Shown in pieces: positions 23,639 through 34,928 of a stretch of DNA of 64,000 nt. Both the position numbers and the translations under genes were made by a program. The stretch's first letter is position 1. Every line of letters begins with the position of its first letter. The notes beneath the pieces were generated by a model. That model saw only the letters and a program-made list of their open reading frames with translations, searched no databases and was not told the DNA's origin. Source of the stretch: Symbiodinium microadriaticum. Taxonomy: Eukaryota > Sar > Dinophyceae > Suessiales > Symbiodiniaceae. The DNA lies in the NCBI GenBank assembly GCA_001939145.1, contig LSRX01000815.1:260278-324277 (forward strand). Reading direction: 5' to 3'.

Positions 23639-23870
23639 AGAGGTCTGACTTGCTGGCCCTTGCCCTCGTCTCTCCCACCCTTACAGTTCAAGGCTAAAGA
23701 GCTGTTGCAGGACAAAAGGTACAACAGACGACTGTTAATGCGCCAAGCAGCGGGTGTTAGCATGTGGCGTGGACTGTGCAACAACAAAGCATGCTGCACG
23801 CTGTGGCAAGTGCCTAGCTGACCACTTCGGAACATGAGATGAAAACATACTGCTGTCAGCTTGTATCGCA
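23639..23870. repeat. Dispersed repeat, copy A
   Basis: Starts GAGGTCTGACTTGCTGGCCC and includes CGTCTCTCCCAC, GTGCCTAGCTGACC and GGAACATGAGA. The same order recurs at 31863-32068 in the same orientation with moderate divergence. No coding motif; likely a retroposed or transposon-derived repeat. Confidence 0.65.
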
Positions 23871-24774
23871 CGTTAATTTTGACAGTGAGCCGGTGATGTT
23901 GAAATCGTCCACCATGTCGTGGCAGCACACACTACAGTATGCAGTGTTCATCGGCTTTCTACCGCGGGACTGAGGCAAGTGCCATACATTTTATCATATC
24001 TGCACCGGCCCGCTTTTTGGCTCATACTTGTTCAGTCATTCTTCGTGCAAGACAGGTATCCTTGGTGGCGCAACCGCAGGCCATGAAAGGATTCGGTTCG
24101 AATCCTACTGTTCTCCACATTTTCAATATCATCAGGTATTGCCAGAAATACCCATCGTACCATTTGTGCTGGTCGACCTATCCATCTTACTTTCTTTACA
24201 TGAGAATAAACTCCTTTCCAGGCTCGGGTTCTGCCTTGGTTCGGTCCTTGAGGCTTCCAGGCGGGTTCTTGCTTTCCAAAAGGCTCCGGGATCTGGGCGC
24301 AAGTCGAAACAAGCACAAGTTCCCGGCCTGTTGGCGGATTGGTTCCAACAAGGAGGGTGAGATTAATGTCAGAGGCCTGACGAGCGACATGCGATCAGCA
24401 GGTCGGAGAGCCAGTGTGTCAATGCTTCAAAGGCATTCTCAGCTGCTTCCGCGACAACAAAGCAGTGCAAACCTCTTGTTCTCAGAACCGCCGGATGTTA
24501 AAAAAGGAGTAAATTGGCATATGTCCCCGTCCCTTGCAGCGGCAGTCATCGGCCTTTCTCTTTTCTGGAGCCGCAGGTGCTCTGCCTTTGGCAGCCTCGG
24601 GCCTGGATGAGATGTTTGGGTCTGGGACTTCGGATACCAAGGATAGTAGACAAGCATTATAATCAGGACCCACCATCCTTAGGGCAGCCTGAATAGTCAG
24701 GACGCAAGAGAATGATGACAAGCATGATACAGCTACTTGTCTGAGAGTCATGTTCATGCCAGGACTACGGCGAC

Positions 24775-24988
24775 GACCACCATCACCCCACCATGTGACT
24801 GCTACTACGGCTATTGCTACTGCCACACTGCCACTGCCACTGTTACTGTTCCTGCTACAGCTGCTGCTGCTGCTGCTACTACTACCACCCGTACTACTAC
24901 TCCGACTACGACTACCACCACTACGACTACTACTACTACGACGACTCTACAACGATGACGACTACTACTACCACTACTCCTACTACTC

Positions 24989-25022
<34 letters not shown>

Positions 25023-25085
25023 CACTACCACCACCACCACCACCACCACCACCACCGCTACTGTCACTGTTATTCTACAACTACA
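24775..25085. repeat. ACT/ACC/ACG triplet repeat
   Basis: Compound triplet tract with (CTA)n and (CAC)n cores; open frames here are repeat translations. Confidence 0.85.
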
Positions 25086-27070
25086 AGTCAGGAATGCACA
25101 TGCGGCAATCCGAACGAGCGCTGCTCGGGTATACTCTCGTAATCCTTGCCATGAGCCCTGATCGGACGGCTGTAGGTACGACAACAGCGCTTTCACGAGA
25201 GTCGCATGAGAAAGCTTCATGATGCTGGCAGTAAGGCGCGGACAAAGAAGGCATGATGCTCACAATTCCGGAGCATCCTGTCAAGAGCTCTGGGTTTCCC
25301 ACGCACCGCAATCCTATCCCGAAAGGGTCTAGAAATACTTCCAATACGTCCGCTCCCGAGTGGGAACACCAAAGACGAGCACAGCAGGCTTACTTCAGAA
25401 GGGGAACGCTTGCGACCCTGTCTCTTACACGGCCTGAACCCGAAGCCGTGAACCCCGAACCCTAAACCGCAAAGCCGCACGGCAGACTTTCAACCCCCTG
25501 TCTCTTAACCCTTCATCGCCATTGAGCCCAAAGCCCTCAGCTCGCTAAATCCAGGACCCACAAGCCTGCTCCGTTGCGTCCCAATCGAGGCCTTGGAGGG
25601 AATTCTTCGCAAACGAACGGCAACTTGCTTCGTTCATGCTGCTCTGATTTACAGGACTCCGGGCCTAGACTTTGTTGTTGCCTGTCTTACCAGTAGTGCT
25701 AACACTATCCTCCTCCATGCTTCTGGTCCCTGTTGCTACTCTTTTATGGTCAGAGGCTGAAGCGCATCTGCCATTCCTACTTCGATCGACCGAGTCGAGC
25801 ACTGCTCCAGTTGGCATCCTTGCGAGGTTTGGAGTCACGGAAAAGCCCAAAGAAGAGCGCCGTTCCAGTGCTGCTTACTGCCGGGCCCAGTAGAGCAGAA
25901 GAACACAGGGTTCCGTTGATGCCTTATAGAAACCTTATACCACCCTTCGTAGGCGTGGTTGTAGGGAGAAGTCCAGCCCCTAGGAGATCCTCCCGTTCCA
26001 ACTTCCAAGGGTCTCTCTGCTTCGGGAGGGGTTTTAGGGTTTAGGGTTTAGGGTCGGAGTCCTCGTAAGCCGCGGCATTCTTCTCAGGCAGAATCGGCCT
26101 CGGCACTCTGCGATCGAAGCAGGAATCTGCGCGTCACTGTTGATGTTGTGGCTTTTGTTCTTGATGCCATGATAAGTGCAGGGCTAGTTGCAGCACCACG
26201 CTTACCAGAAATGTGATGAGTGACCACTGCTCTTGTAGTGGCTATCTTGGTTTAGGCTGTCTAGGGGTTTGAGTTCCTACTGCTTGCATTCCAGTGAGTC
26301 GTCCTAGCCGTCGCTCTTCTGCTGTTGCTGCAGAGAGGGCGGCGGACATCCATCCAACGAAGCAGAGGACGACGAAGACGACGACTACTGCTGCTCCGCT
26401 CCTGCCTGCGATCCCGACTACCCCCGTCTTACGTTTAGCTGCTTCACGGAGACCCTCCTCCCAATCCCAAGTCTACTATAATACTATAAATCAGACAGGA
26501 AGCCCTGCAAAACCCGACAGAATGGTGTAACGATTCATAATTAAACTTATTTGCACTTTGGGCTCCGGGTCTCCCGCGGGACATTGCCCACACAGACCAT
26601 GCGGACCTTGTAATGGCCTCGCAGGGGCAAAACAAGTATCGGCAAGTGGTAAGTCAGCAGCCAGGACTAGCCCGCAAAGGCCTGGTTCTCCAAGAAAGCC
26701 GGAGAGAAGCAGGTTTAGGGTTAGGGCTTTAGGATTTGGGGTTCAGGGTTCAGGGCAGCTAGGGCAGCAAAGTACGGTCATGCCAAAGTTTTAAACCGGC
26801 TGGCTTTCATATCTCGGGCTATCCCCTGCAGACAGTTGGCGCGCCCACGACCCGAGCCTTCGTTGCGGAAGGCCAGGCAGGGTGTCAGGCCTGGAGAACG
26901 ACTGTACTCTAGGGCCTTAATTATGCTACAACTACAATCACAAGGATCCCCAAAAAAAACATTGGTAAGTCTTTGGGCCCCGTTAGTACTTCTTCAGAAC
27001 TGAATCTGTGAGCTTGGCTACCAAAGCCCGAGCCCAAAGTGTCCAAAACGGAGGCCGAAACTCGAAAGAC
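25086..27070. other. Unique DNA without a supportable gene
   Basis: Holds one TTTAGGG tract. A plus-strand stretch near 26570-26650 reads GLPRDIAHTDHADLVMASQG before a GTAAGT donor and could be an exon; no family. Confidence 0.3.
26028..26054 (+). repeat. TTTAGGG telomere-like tract
   Basis: Three consecutive heptads in unique sequence. Confidence 0.8.
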
Positions 27071-27074
27071 CCAC

Positions 27075-27168
27075 ATCTGAAGACTCCGCGATCGTCTTCT
27101 CATGGTATTCCTGCATCTGGCTCTTCACGAATTCTATTTCTGTGTAGCTTTGAGTCTTGCCATCACGT
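27075..27168 (-). CDS. Putative 94-nt coding exon, coiled-coil-like
   Basis: Between an AG acceptor (gcaaag|A) and a GT donor (TCAGAT|GTGGGT) the frame reads RDGKTQSYTEIEFVKSQMQE then YHEKTIAESSD. It is rich in charged helix-forming residues. Neighbouring exons and family unknown. Confidence 0.35.
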
Positions 27169-28649
27169 CTTTGCCTTCCTTTGTACGGTCCGCGCAGCAC
27201 CGAGCGGTTCCCCACACCGAACCGGAAAGCCGAAACCCAAACGTCGACAAAGCCAGAACAGCCTCCCAAACCACCCTCCCAAGCCCCGATCACAAAAGGA
27301 GACTCCGCCAAAAGCAGGCCGATGAACGCCTAGGGGTTTGAGGACCCGGCGGCAACCATCAGCCCAGGAAAGGTCAGTCACGAAGCCCGTGGTCCTCCAA
27401 AGTTGAGACTTTGAGCGCTCTCGAGGAGGGCTTCGGATGTGAGGCTTGGGGTTCAGGGTATTCAGCCTGAACGGCCTCAACTTGTCAGTGCCCATCTTTA
27501 TCAGCATGATGCTGAGAGCTGCCGTGATGGTGACCCTTGCTACTAAGTCATATGTCTACGGCTGCTGATAGCTATGATTGCGATCAACAACCCTGCTCGA
27601 CCACGATGACAAACACCACTCAATATCGGTGCTACTGCTACTACTAATAGCAGTGTAACTAGGTAACCTACTGTCAGAGCCATGGTGACAATCCAACCGC
27701 AACTCCGATACCTGGTTGATACCGAAACTATCAAGCACTACGAACAGCATTACTCTTGCCATGTTCGATGGTCGTCTAGGTGTGCAGTTCGATGGTTTCT
27801 TGGAAACTGTTCGCAAATTGCGGGATTGATTCGCTTCAAACCTGTAATTGACGATTCCAAGACTCGGGTGTGCAAGGCTCGCTGGCTTTTGTGGCTTCTC
27901 AGGGAGACGGCTGCTAGTCTCTGGCCGGGAAAGTGTGATAATTTAATTCTACTCACTTCACAGTTGACAGGTGATAACAACCGCATTAGCAACAGGACTC
28001 ACAGCAGCGTTGTCAGAAACGGCAAGAACAATAGTAAGGCCCAGAAAAACAACAGTAGGGATGCTAACGAGACACGAAAACTATCATCGCTGTGGCTGTA
28101 TAGCCACGATAAGACTATCTTCACACTCCAACAGTCAAACCTGTCACGTTTTGGCACACCAACAGAACTGTCAGGCGACGTCTGTTGTTTCGACTGCTAT
28201 TCAGTACCATGGTTGCTCATTGTATGTAGTATGGTGGTTCGACTTCCTAGTATCTTTTGTTGCTCTCGTTGCACTTGCTGTCGCCATCAACCTCCACACC
28301 GTGAAGACCATATCCCACAGCCCTACAATCCAATATACTACAATAGACAACAAACGTATGATAACATACTGTAACATACTGTGATAAACCATGACGTAGC
28401 ATAACATACGATCACATTATATACATTAAACCCTCGATGACCTACGAAAATATACCCTGGAACCTATAGCATACCATCAAGACTAGAATATACTATCATA
28501 TTATAGTGCCATATAATACAGTACGAAAAAGGAACACAGTACCCGGTTATCCAAACCTCCCCGAGCCGAATCTCAGCTCCCGGCTCCCACGAACCCCACT
28601 CTGGAGCCTGCATGGCAGCCCCAAAGATCTTCAAGGTTCAGGGGCTGGT

Positions 28650-28765
28650 TTGGAGTTTAAGGTTTAGGGGTTTAGAGTTTAGGGCTTCGGGTTTAGGGTC
28701 TAAGGTTTAAGGCTTTAGGGCTTTAGGGGTTTCGGGCTTGGGCTTCGGTGAGGGCCTTGAACTTT
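28650..28765 (+). repeat. Degenerate TTTAGGG tract
   Basis: About ten diverged units (GTTTAAGG, TTTAGGGG, TTTAGAG, CTTTAGGG) in a row; a worn telomere-like array. Confidence 0.65.
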
Positions 28766-29347
28766 TGCGGGGCTTTGCTGGGTTTGGAGGTTTGGAAGTT
28801 AGGCCTAAGCGCTTTCTTCCACAGCAGGGGTCCCCTGAACAACGGCGGCTCCCAGAATCTTCCGGCGGTTTAGGGTTTAGCTTGAGGAACTGCAGCTAAA
28901 GGCTCCCCAGGCCAGAAGTCAAAAACCGGCCTGTAGCTACGAACCCCAAAACCCCCCAACCCTGAACCGGAAACCCCAACTAAACATCCCAAAACCGCTT
29001 TAAGCCTCCCAGTCCAAAGAACGACCTCACGAGCAGTGGCCTAGGTTCCCAAAGCTCTGACATCCTGAATATGGAAGTGCATTAAGGTGTGTTATAGTAT
29101 ATGGTAGTATATTATAGTATACGATCGTATATTGCAGTGTACTATGGTGCAGTAAAGTATGTAGCAGGTCGGAACAAGTAGTACAAGCAATACTGCTCTA
29201 GAGTCCCTATATCAGTGTACTACCATTCATCGCAAAACCCTGTTCTAGTTTTTGTTTATTCAAGGGCTTCTGTATCACCCGCTGTTATCACGACTATATT
29301 ACTGTTGTTGTTGGTGTTGCTATTCTTGCTCTTACTTCATTGTAACT

Positions 29348-29437
29348 GTTCTCCAAATTAGGGTCCCTTTTGGAGTCCTTTTCTTAAGGGTGCCGTACTA
29401 TATTGGGCACCCACAAAGGGACCCTAATTTAGAGAAC
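29348..29437. mobile_element. Second foldback/MITE-like element, about 90 bp
   Basis: Arms GTTCTCCAAATTAGGGTCCC and its complement (GGGACCCTAATTTAGAGAAC) are about 24 bases with one or two mismatches. An inner pair GGGTGCC/GGCACCC extends the stem around a small loop. Its sequence differs from the 37.9 kb element. Confidence 0.65.
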
Positions 29438-30207
29438 CACCTATCTGATGATTACGATGGCCCAAGAGCTCCGGTTTGGGGCGCCTCGTTCTCGGCTTTG
29501 CTTCTGTAGTGTCTCCTGCGCTCGGGGAGGGCAAAGCCCTCAAGCTTTCTCAGAGCGTAGCAGGGTATAGTAGAGTAGGTTGTAGCATATCGTACATCGT
29601 GGTATATCAAGTCTCTTATAGCATAGTACATATAGCAGTATATGATAGTATATCATCGTATATTATTGTATTTCACAGCATATTAGGGCCGCCATTAGGG
29701 TACACTTTAGGCACGGATTGAACCAGGGTAACTGCTACACTTGCTGCCGGACTCGGGCCCAGCAGTTCGGATGGCATCGAGGTTCTGCATAGCCCCCCTT
29801 TGTAATTTGTTGGTAGCTGCAGGTATGGCAAGATCGACCAAGGCAATACTAGCTGTCGGGGCGGGCAGGTACTGAGCCTGTAGCAAACGGCTGTCGCCAT
29901 GAGAATACTGGATGCCTAGTGATGACCACGATTCCTCATGACTCCGACTCAAACAGCTCTTCGCCATGACGAAAACCGTGCACTCGCACGCTTCGCGGGT
30001 CATTCAAAGATTCCGGAGCTTTCGCATGTTGATCCTGAACACATCGACAGCATTCTTCAGCCAAAGAGGGGTCAGCAGTGGGCCCGCCGCAACAGGCCAA
30101 AGGCTGTTTTCCGAGATGGTGAGTATTTTGCTTGGCGGCACAACTCTATGAATAGCCGCAGCATCTTTCGTAGGAATGAACTTATGGCCACATTCAGAAT
30201 GACCAAC

Positions 30208-30286
30208 CGTCAAACGTCATAGACGGCTTCCGTCGCGATCTGAATGCCATGGATCTCGACTCCGGAACCACAAGCGTGCTCATGGC
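30208..30286 (-). CDS. Putative 79-nt coding exon
   Basis: A strong pyrimidine-rich acceptor (cgcttttttcag|GCC) and a GT donor (GACG|GTTGGT) bracket a frame reading AMSTLVVPESRSMAFRSRRK then PSMTFD. The same frame stays open upstream to 30478. An Arg/Ser-rich piece of an unknown protein. Confidence 0.3.
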
Positions 30287-30289
30287 CTG

Positions 30290-31350
30290 AAAAAAGCGAG
30301 GTGTCCACCACCATAGTACATGCCTCGGCAAGAAGAATCGAAGTCCTCTGCAAACACTGCATTTCTTGGACAGTGACGAAGAGACCAAGGCAGGGGCCCA
30401 TCGTGCCCTCGAAGCCTTGACCGGCAGTGATGGTGGGCAACGGTTGGATGTACGCTCCTCGGCAGGAAGAGTGCGCAATCATGACCGCACAAGTCGTGGA
30501 AAAAAGAACAGACTCGGATCAGCATAGTCAGGCAAAAAACAGCGCACTTTCTTGACACTGGGAGAGCAATTGCACTTGATTCGCAAAAGGATTGGCCGTG
30601 TTTGCTGGTGCTGGTGCCGGTGCTCTAGCATGAAGTCTTGTAGGCTAGGCTGCATGCAACCATTGGAATCAGTATTGCAGTGATTCTCCCACCAACAAGC
30701 AACGACCATGACACCAAGGATAAACGTCTAAACATAGTGTAACGAAACAAACGGTGATGTCAATCTGACTCAACCTTGGTCGGTGCCTCTGAGCACCCCA
30801 CCCTCGACCTTCCGGGGCGCCTCCTGCACCTTCCGAAGGCTTTGGCAGTTCTTCTTGCGTTTCATAAGACTTTTGGAGGGTTTCAAGGGTACGGAACGCC
30901 TTGAGAACCTTAAAGTCGGAGACTTGGGGGCTTTAGGTTGAGGACTCTAGCACGGGGTTTGCAATGGGCTATTTGGGGTTTTTGAAGCTTTCGGAGTCCC
31001 GACCGCTCCTTCCGCTCGCGGATGACGGCGCCGGTGTCTGGGCTGAAGGTGACCTGAAGCGTTTGGGGCCTTTGAGGTTTGCGGTTTGGGAGTCGGAGTC
31101 ATGATCTACAGCAGCCACAAAGCAACGCAAGTAACGATGGCGAAACCAACAATAAAACAGCTAGAACAGCACTCGGTCAATGGCAAAACACGAAGAATCC
31201 TGCAAGTGATGCGAATGGTCACAGAACAAGTTATGACAACGAAAATGGGTAAACTGACTGCTGTGTCTGCCAAGCAGGAGCAGGACTGATAGCAGTAGCT
31301 GCCGCAGTGCACGGTGCTGGCCAGTCAGTTCAATTCTCTGACCCTTCCAT
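30290..31350. other. No supportable gene
   Basis: Short overlapping minus-strand frames at 30290-30560 may include exons (see 30208-30286). 30730-31080 shows nothing. Confidence 0.35.
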
Positions 31351-31570
31351 GCATGTAGTAGTAGTGGTAGTGGTGGTAGCGGTAGCAGTAGCAGTAGCAG
31401 TAGCAGTAGCAGTAGAAGTAGCAGTAGCAGTAGCAGTAGCAGTAGCAGTAGCAGTAGCAGTAGAAGTAGCAGTAGCAGTAGCAGTAGCAGTAGCAGTAGC
31501 AGTGGCAGTGGCAGTGGCAGTAGTAGTAGTAGTAGTAGTAGTAGTAGCAGCAGCAGTTTTAGTAGTTAGT
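31350..31570. repeat. (AGTAGC)n hexanucleotide repeat
   Basis: About 200 bases, mostly GTAGCA units with a few AGAAGT variants, ending in (GTA)n. Confidence 0.9.
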
Positions 31571-31862
31571 AGGTAAGCAAGCAAGCAAGTAAGAGGAGTA
31601 AATGCCACGAATCTGGCCGCATGTTGACGTACAATGGAAGACACCCAAAAGAGAAAACAACAAACCGTCTCGCGGCCTGAGGACGCCTGTAATCTTGGAA
31701 TGCCTTGTGGTATCCGAGTGCTGGACACTGCTGCAGCCTCCGGCCTCCACTCGCTTTGCTTAATCCCAGGGACTACAAAGAAAGGATTCGGTTGAGGGTT
31801 TAGGCCATAGGGTTCAAGGCTTCTGTGTTGTTGTTTTGTGAAGGGGGCTCACGGGGATTTTC

Positions 31863-32068
31863 GAGGTCTGGCTTGCTGGCTCTTGTCCCCGTCTCTCCCA
31901 CTCCTACACTTTACGGCTCAAGAGTTGTTGTAAGGACAAGACGTGCAACAGACAACTGCTGATGCCCCAATCAGTGGGTACCTGTTAGCATGATGCTGCA
32001 GGCTGTGGCCAGTGCCTAGCTGACCCCATCGGGACATGAGAGAAAACATGCAATCAGCCTGCAGCATG
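31863..32068. repeat. Dispersed repeat, copy B
   Basis: Matches 23639-23870 (GAGGTCTGGCTTGCTGGCTC, CGTCTCTCCCAC, GTGCCTAGCTGACC, GGGACATGAGA). It ends some 30 bases before the putative plus-strand exon at 32098. Confidence 0.65.
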
Positions 32069-32097
32069 TGCTTCTGTGTGATGCTGACCCCGTGCAG

Positions 32098-32603
32098 AAG
32101 TCTGTAAAGTGGGCATACAACCAAGAGTTGCACTCAGAATTTCTGAGCCAAATAGCTCCATACATTCGAGAGCTCCGGCTCAAGGACTGCACAGCTTTGG
32201 AAAATCTCTCAAGAGATCAGGAACCTCGATTTGAACCAAAACCTCAGACTCCCGTAAGCTCGCGGAGGTTGGAGGCCTCGAAGTCAACCACTGCTAGGCT
32301 GACATTGTCCGGATTGCTGAGCACCTCTACCTGGCAAGCAACTTCTTCGAGGGTTCAGAGTTTCGGATGCATAATTTGTTTGAAGGGGGAAGCAGTTGTA
32401 ATAGTAGCTTTTGCCAGGCACAACCTGAAAACCCTGGCACAATACTTCTCAGTAACACAAGCATTTCTATCCTCACACCAGCAACGCCACTATCTCAGAA
32501 CGCTACCAATTATCCAGAATGGGAACCAGTATCTGCTGTTCACAGACCTATCCGCAAGAAGGACAAGAACACGAGGAGGGCTAGGACAGTCCACAGCCTC
32601 CAG
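32098..32603 (+). CDS. Two putative exons of an unknown plus-strand gene
   Basis: Exon 32098-32220 (123 nt) follows gtgcag and reads KSVKWAYNQELHSEFLSQIA then PYIRELRLKDCTALENLSRDQ, ending before a GA donor (gaacct). Exon 32298-32603 (306 nt) follows ctgctag|GCT and reads ADIVRIAEHLYLASNFFEGS then EFRMHNLFE, continuing to RTVHSLQ before a canonical GTAAGC donor. Both are in phase 0. The in-frame TAG just before exon 2 fits an intron boundary. It opposes the direction of the five identified genes. The first exon starts directly after a dispersed repeat copy. No family recognised. Confidence 0.4.
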
Positions 32604-32609
32604 GTAAGC

Positions 32610-33560
32610 ACCGCGGTCCAGCCGCAGTCCCAGGGAGTCAGTTCCTGAAACTTGCTCTGACTAAGGATTCTGAGTTGAGGTTCCGCAGATGAGGCGGCGT
32701 AAGGTTCAGGCTATTGCGCCTCTTGCATATAGTACACTATGCATATACTATAATAGACTACAATATACTATAATAAACTAAAGTATACTATAATATACGA
32801 AGATATACTGTAATGTACGAACATGTTATACTATAAATCTACTGTACTATGCTATGCATTCGTGAAAGACTGTGGGCACTGGAAATCGAAAGAATCTCTG
32901 CCTTCGAATGCCATGTCTACCACCGAAGACGCGTTCAGAAGCTGTCCGTCTGCAGATGGGTTGTTGAAGGTCAAGAGCTCCATTGAAATATACGAAATTA
33001 GCACATTCGTACATTCTAGTGCACTCTCGTACATTATAATACTTTGCAGGAAACTGTAGTATACTATAGAATCCTGTAGTATACTATTGTATACTATAAC
33101 AATGTATTTTGGTAGACAATAATATGTTGTTATATTATCGTCGACGCGAGCGCAGTCCCGGCAGGCCGGGCGCAGGGCGTAGCCGGCAACGGCAGTACGC
33201 GATCTCATCTGCCTTTCACAGGGGCTTTAGCAACTAGCAAATACCATTATGTATTGTAATATACTGTACTTTCACTAAATATATGTGTTAACATGCTAAA
33301 TTGTTACTGTAAGCTGATGTAATGTACTATAATTTGATGTGAGATACTGTAACAGACTATAATGTACTGCATAATAAAATGTACTGTATCGTACTATTGA
33401 GGAGGCTCTCTCCTGAATTGACTTGAGCCGGGTGTGTCTTGACATTACTCTAGCTAGCATGGCTCAGCAATTGAATCAGATCCGTGACGTCAACAACCGA
33501 CCCTCAATTCACAAAGCAACAGCGTCCCTCCTCCTGTAAAGACCCCTCGAAAGAGATCCT
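32610..33560. other. ATACTATA-type tracts, no supportable gene
   Basis: 32735-32860 and 33050-33390 are degenerate TACTATAGTATAC-like DNA. Between them (32850-32990) both strands have short protein-like frames, for example minus-strand NNPSADGQLLNASSVVDMAF; undecided. Confidence 0.35.
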
Positions 33561-34350
33561 TCTTCTAAGATAACTTTACCAAGTATGTAAGGATCCCGGA
33601 ACCGGAGGGCAACCCTAAACCATGAACCGAAAGGTCCCGAAACCCTAACTTCAAGAATCCCCAACCCCCCCCGCGCCGACCCCCCACCTGTTCCACCACC
33701 TCGATGACCGGCCCAACAAATGGAGCTCGGAAGGACGGCCTGGGATCTGGGGTTCTACGGGGGTTTCCTTTCAAAGGTTTACAGTGTCCCTTTCAGGATT
33801 GTGTATTTAAGTTTTAAGGCTTAGCACTTCTTTTAGAGGCTTAGGGTTTCCTTTAACAGTTTAGGGCTTCCTTTCAAAGATCTAAGCCTTTTCCTTTGAG
33901 GTCGTTGATGAAAGGTGATGGCCACCCATCTGTCCTCACCTAGCTGGAGCGGTTGATGGTTTAGAGTCCCTCGAGTGTTAAGTTGTTGCTGCTTCGTCTT
34001 AAGTGCCTTTTTCTTCTGAAGCTGCCTCTGGAGTTTAGGGTCTTGTGTTAAGCGCCTTTTTTTCCATCTGCCTCTTCCTTTGATCGCCCCTTGTCTGAAG
34101 GTTCCCTCTGATGGAGTGAGGGCTTGAGGAAGTAGCTGTAAGTCAAGCTTGTCATAGACCCCATGATTTCCAGGTGCAAACCCTCATACCACAAATACCA
34201 AGCAATAGTGTGATGAAAAAAGCTGTTGCCATTAAGTATGTTCTCGCCACTGATGCTTAGACGATCGCTGTCAGCTTTACGAACCCATTAAATGCTCTGT
34301 TGCTATTGCTCCTGGTACTACTACACCTCTCCATTTCGCTAAATTACCAC

Positions 34351-34378
34351 CCGAAACCCCTAAACCCTAAACCCTAAG
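34351..34378 (-). repeat. CCCTAAA telomere-like tract
   Basis: About three heptads in the complementary orientation. Confidence 0.75.
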
Positions 34379-34901
34379 CCGCCTGAAACTATTTGGCCTT
34401 CTTCCGGGCTCCCGGCAGTTCCCGGCGGAAGCGCGCGAAGCGACCTCGCCAGTCCTCAAGCACCGCAAGCGCAAACAAAGGAACCGTCCGACACCTTTGA
34501 AGCTTCAGCCTGAAGGGGGCGGGTCTTTGCTGAAGGACCTGTCTTTTTGAGTGAAGCTGCATCTAAGTCTAAGTATTCATCCAACTAATTTTGTTTGCAT
34601 CGAAGTTGCTCAGATGCTAGCCTCTTGATGTGTTAGGAAAGACAGAGAAGCCATCCACGCTGAGAGTCCCTAAATGTCCAAGACGGTTTCTGCAACCCTG
34701 AACAGGCGAGAGGAGTCAAACATACTATGGTATACCAGTCTGTACAGAAACATACCTATAATATTTCAGACTTCCCCGTAATGCATTATAATGGATACCC
34801 CTGATCTGGGCCAGGGGCCGGATGCGCAGTCCTGGAAACCAGCGCCTCCTCGCTGTCCTCCCCTCACTGCACGGACGAATCTACTCCTACAGCTTACTAG
34901 C

Positions 34902-34928
34902 AGGGTTTAGGGGTTTAGGGTTTAGGGG
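34902..34928 (+). repeat. TTTAGGG telomere-like tract
   Basis: Three units with one extra G. Confidence 0.75.

Larger units (their letters stand above)
27200..30200. other. Mostly noncoding: decayed AAC/ATA repeats and telomere-like DNA
   Basis: 28300-28540 and 29090-29160 are degenerate ATACTATA-type tracts; 28640-28770 is telomere-like. A 230-codon plus-strand frame (27682-28374) runs through AAC-rich and ATACTA DNA and has no motif. A plus-strand piece at about 29990-30118 before GTGAGT might be an exon. Confidence 0.35.

Noticed and set aside
23939..24610. 223-codon plus-strand open frame
   Set aside because: No motif, no biased composition, and overlapping frames of similar quality; a frame this long is not very unlikely by chance in 64 kb read in six frames. 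Kept as unproven.
27682..28374. 230-codon plus-strand open frame
   Set aside because: Runs through decayed AAC and ATACTA repeat DNA; no domain or splice context.
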